From contig NZ_MUGW01000015.1 of the NCBI RefSeq assembly GCF_002217285.1, forward strand, positions 20,174 to 84,173: a stretch of DNA of 64,000 nucleotides. The letters run 5' to 3'. The translations under genes were made by a program, and so were the position numbers. The notes under the pieces are model-generated. The model was not told the origin of the DNA. It saw nothing but the letters and a program-made list of their open reading frames with translations, and did not search any database. This DNA is from Flavobacterium hercynium (GTDB taxonomy: Bacteria > Bacteroidota > Bacteroidia > Flavobacteriales > Flavobacteriaceae). This document shows positions 63,802-64,000 of the stretch, piece after piece. The stretch's first letter is position 1; every line of letters begins with the position of its first letter.

Positions 63802-64000
63802 GTTTTAAATATTTCTGTTTTTCTGCAGAATTTTGGGATTATTTAAAATCATACTTATTGCAAATCGCTATTGCTTTATCTCTTCTCTTCTTCTTTGTTT
63901 GACTTCAATTGAACAACCACGCTTAAAGCAAACGCAGCTGCAGAAGCAGTAAATACAGAATAATCAAAAGGTGTTTTTATGGATCAATACAAAAACCTGT

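Noticed and set aside
63876..63983. Minus-strand open frame of about 35 codons at the right edge with a hydrophobic then basic C-terminus (ending EEEKR)
   Set aside because: It has no start codon before an in-frame TGA at 63984-63986. It may be the tail of a broken or frameshifted membrane-protein gene, but there is too little sequence to call it.
63987..64000. Possible plus-strand gene start (ATG at 63990, then GATCAATACAAA)
   Set aside because: Only a few codons are in the window, and no promoter is clear.

Overview
The window looks like a chromosomal segment of a Flavobacterium-type member of the Bacteroidetes. The evidence is AT-rich DNA, promoters of the TAnnTTTG type, a DUF4293 gene next to rho, Bacteroidetes lipoprotein signals, and several families of dispersed intergenic repeats typical of that group. 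No phage, CRISPR array or complete insertion sequence was seen.

Layout. 1-6.3 kb: a serine-hydrolase gene cut by the window edge, then a run of minus-strand small genes (zinc ribbons, a coiled-coil protein, DUF2314-ankyrin, TPM and SUFU proteins) that look like an accessory cluster. 6.3-7.3 kb: a gene-free stretch packed with three repeat families. 7.3-22.3 kb: mostly housekeeping genes (lpd, an HNH/NUMOD4-like protein, an ABC exporter, truA, a phosphodiesterase, a two-component pair, DUF4293, rho, an M28 peptidase, a DUF3667 protein, a dienelactone hydrolase, an AsnC regulator and rocD).

22.9-53.8 kb is a nitrate island. It begins with two tandem NarK-type transporters followed by a cytochrome b, a Nas/Nap-type molybdoenzyme, a four-cluster ferredoxin subunit, a Tat-exported Rieske protein and a two-helix membrane protein: a possible quinol-linked nitrate reductase. 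Next come molybdenum-cofactor genes (moeA, mobA, a moaD-like gene, a moeB-rhodanese gene, moaE, a moaC-moaB fusion, moaA) with the siroheme methyltransferase cobA. On the minus strand follow a rubredoxin/nitrite-reductase-like protein, a nitrate reductase fused to its own FAD electron-transfer module, an outer-membrane porin, a third NarK, a NarL/NarX-like two-component pair, DUF4202, nirD and nirB. Nitrate would enter by porin and NarK, be reduced by the Mo enzymes, then by NirBD to ammonium. Four promoters here share a 16-bp palindrome fused to the -7 box, which suggests one regulon.

53.9-64 kb: a META lipoprotein, a DUF2130 protein, a divergent LysR/methyltransferase pair, a small quinone/redox group, an AraC regulator, an NlpC/P60 hydrolase, a thiolase, tRNA-Ser and tRNA-Pro.

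The main non-gene features are degenerate arrays with a 7-8-nt period lying just after stop codons, often folding into long hairpins, and a 225-bp composite palindromic repeat present in inverted copies 31 kb apart.
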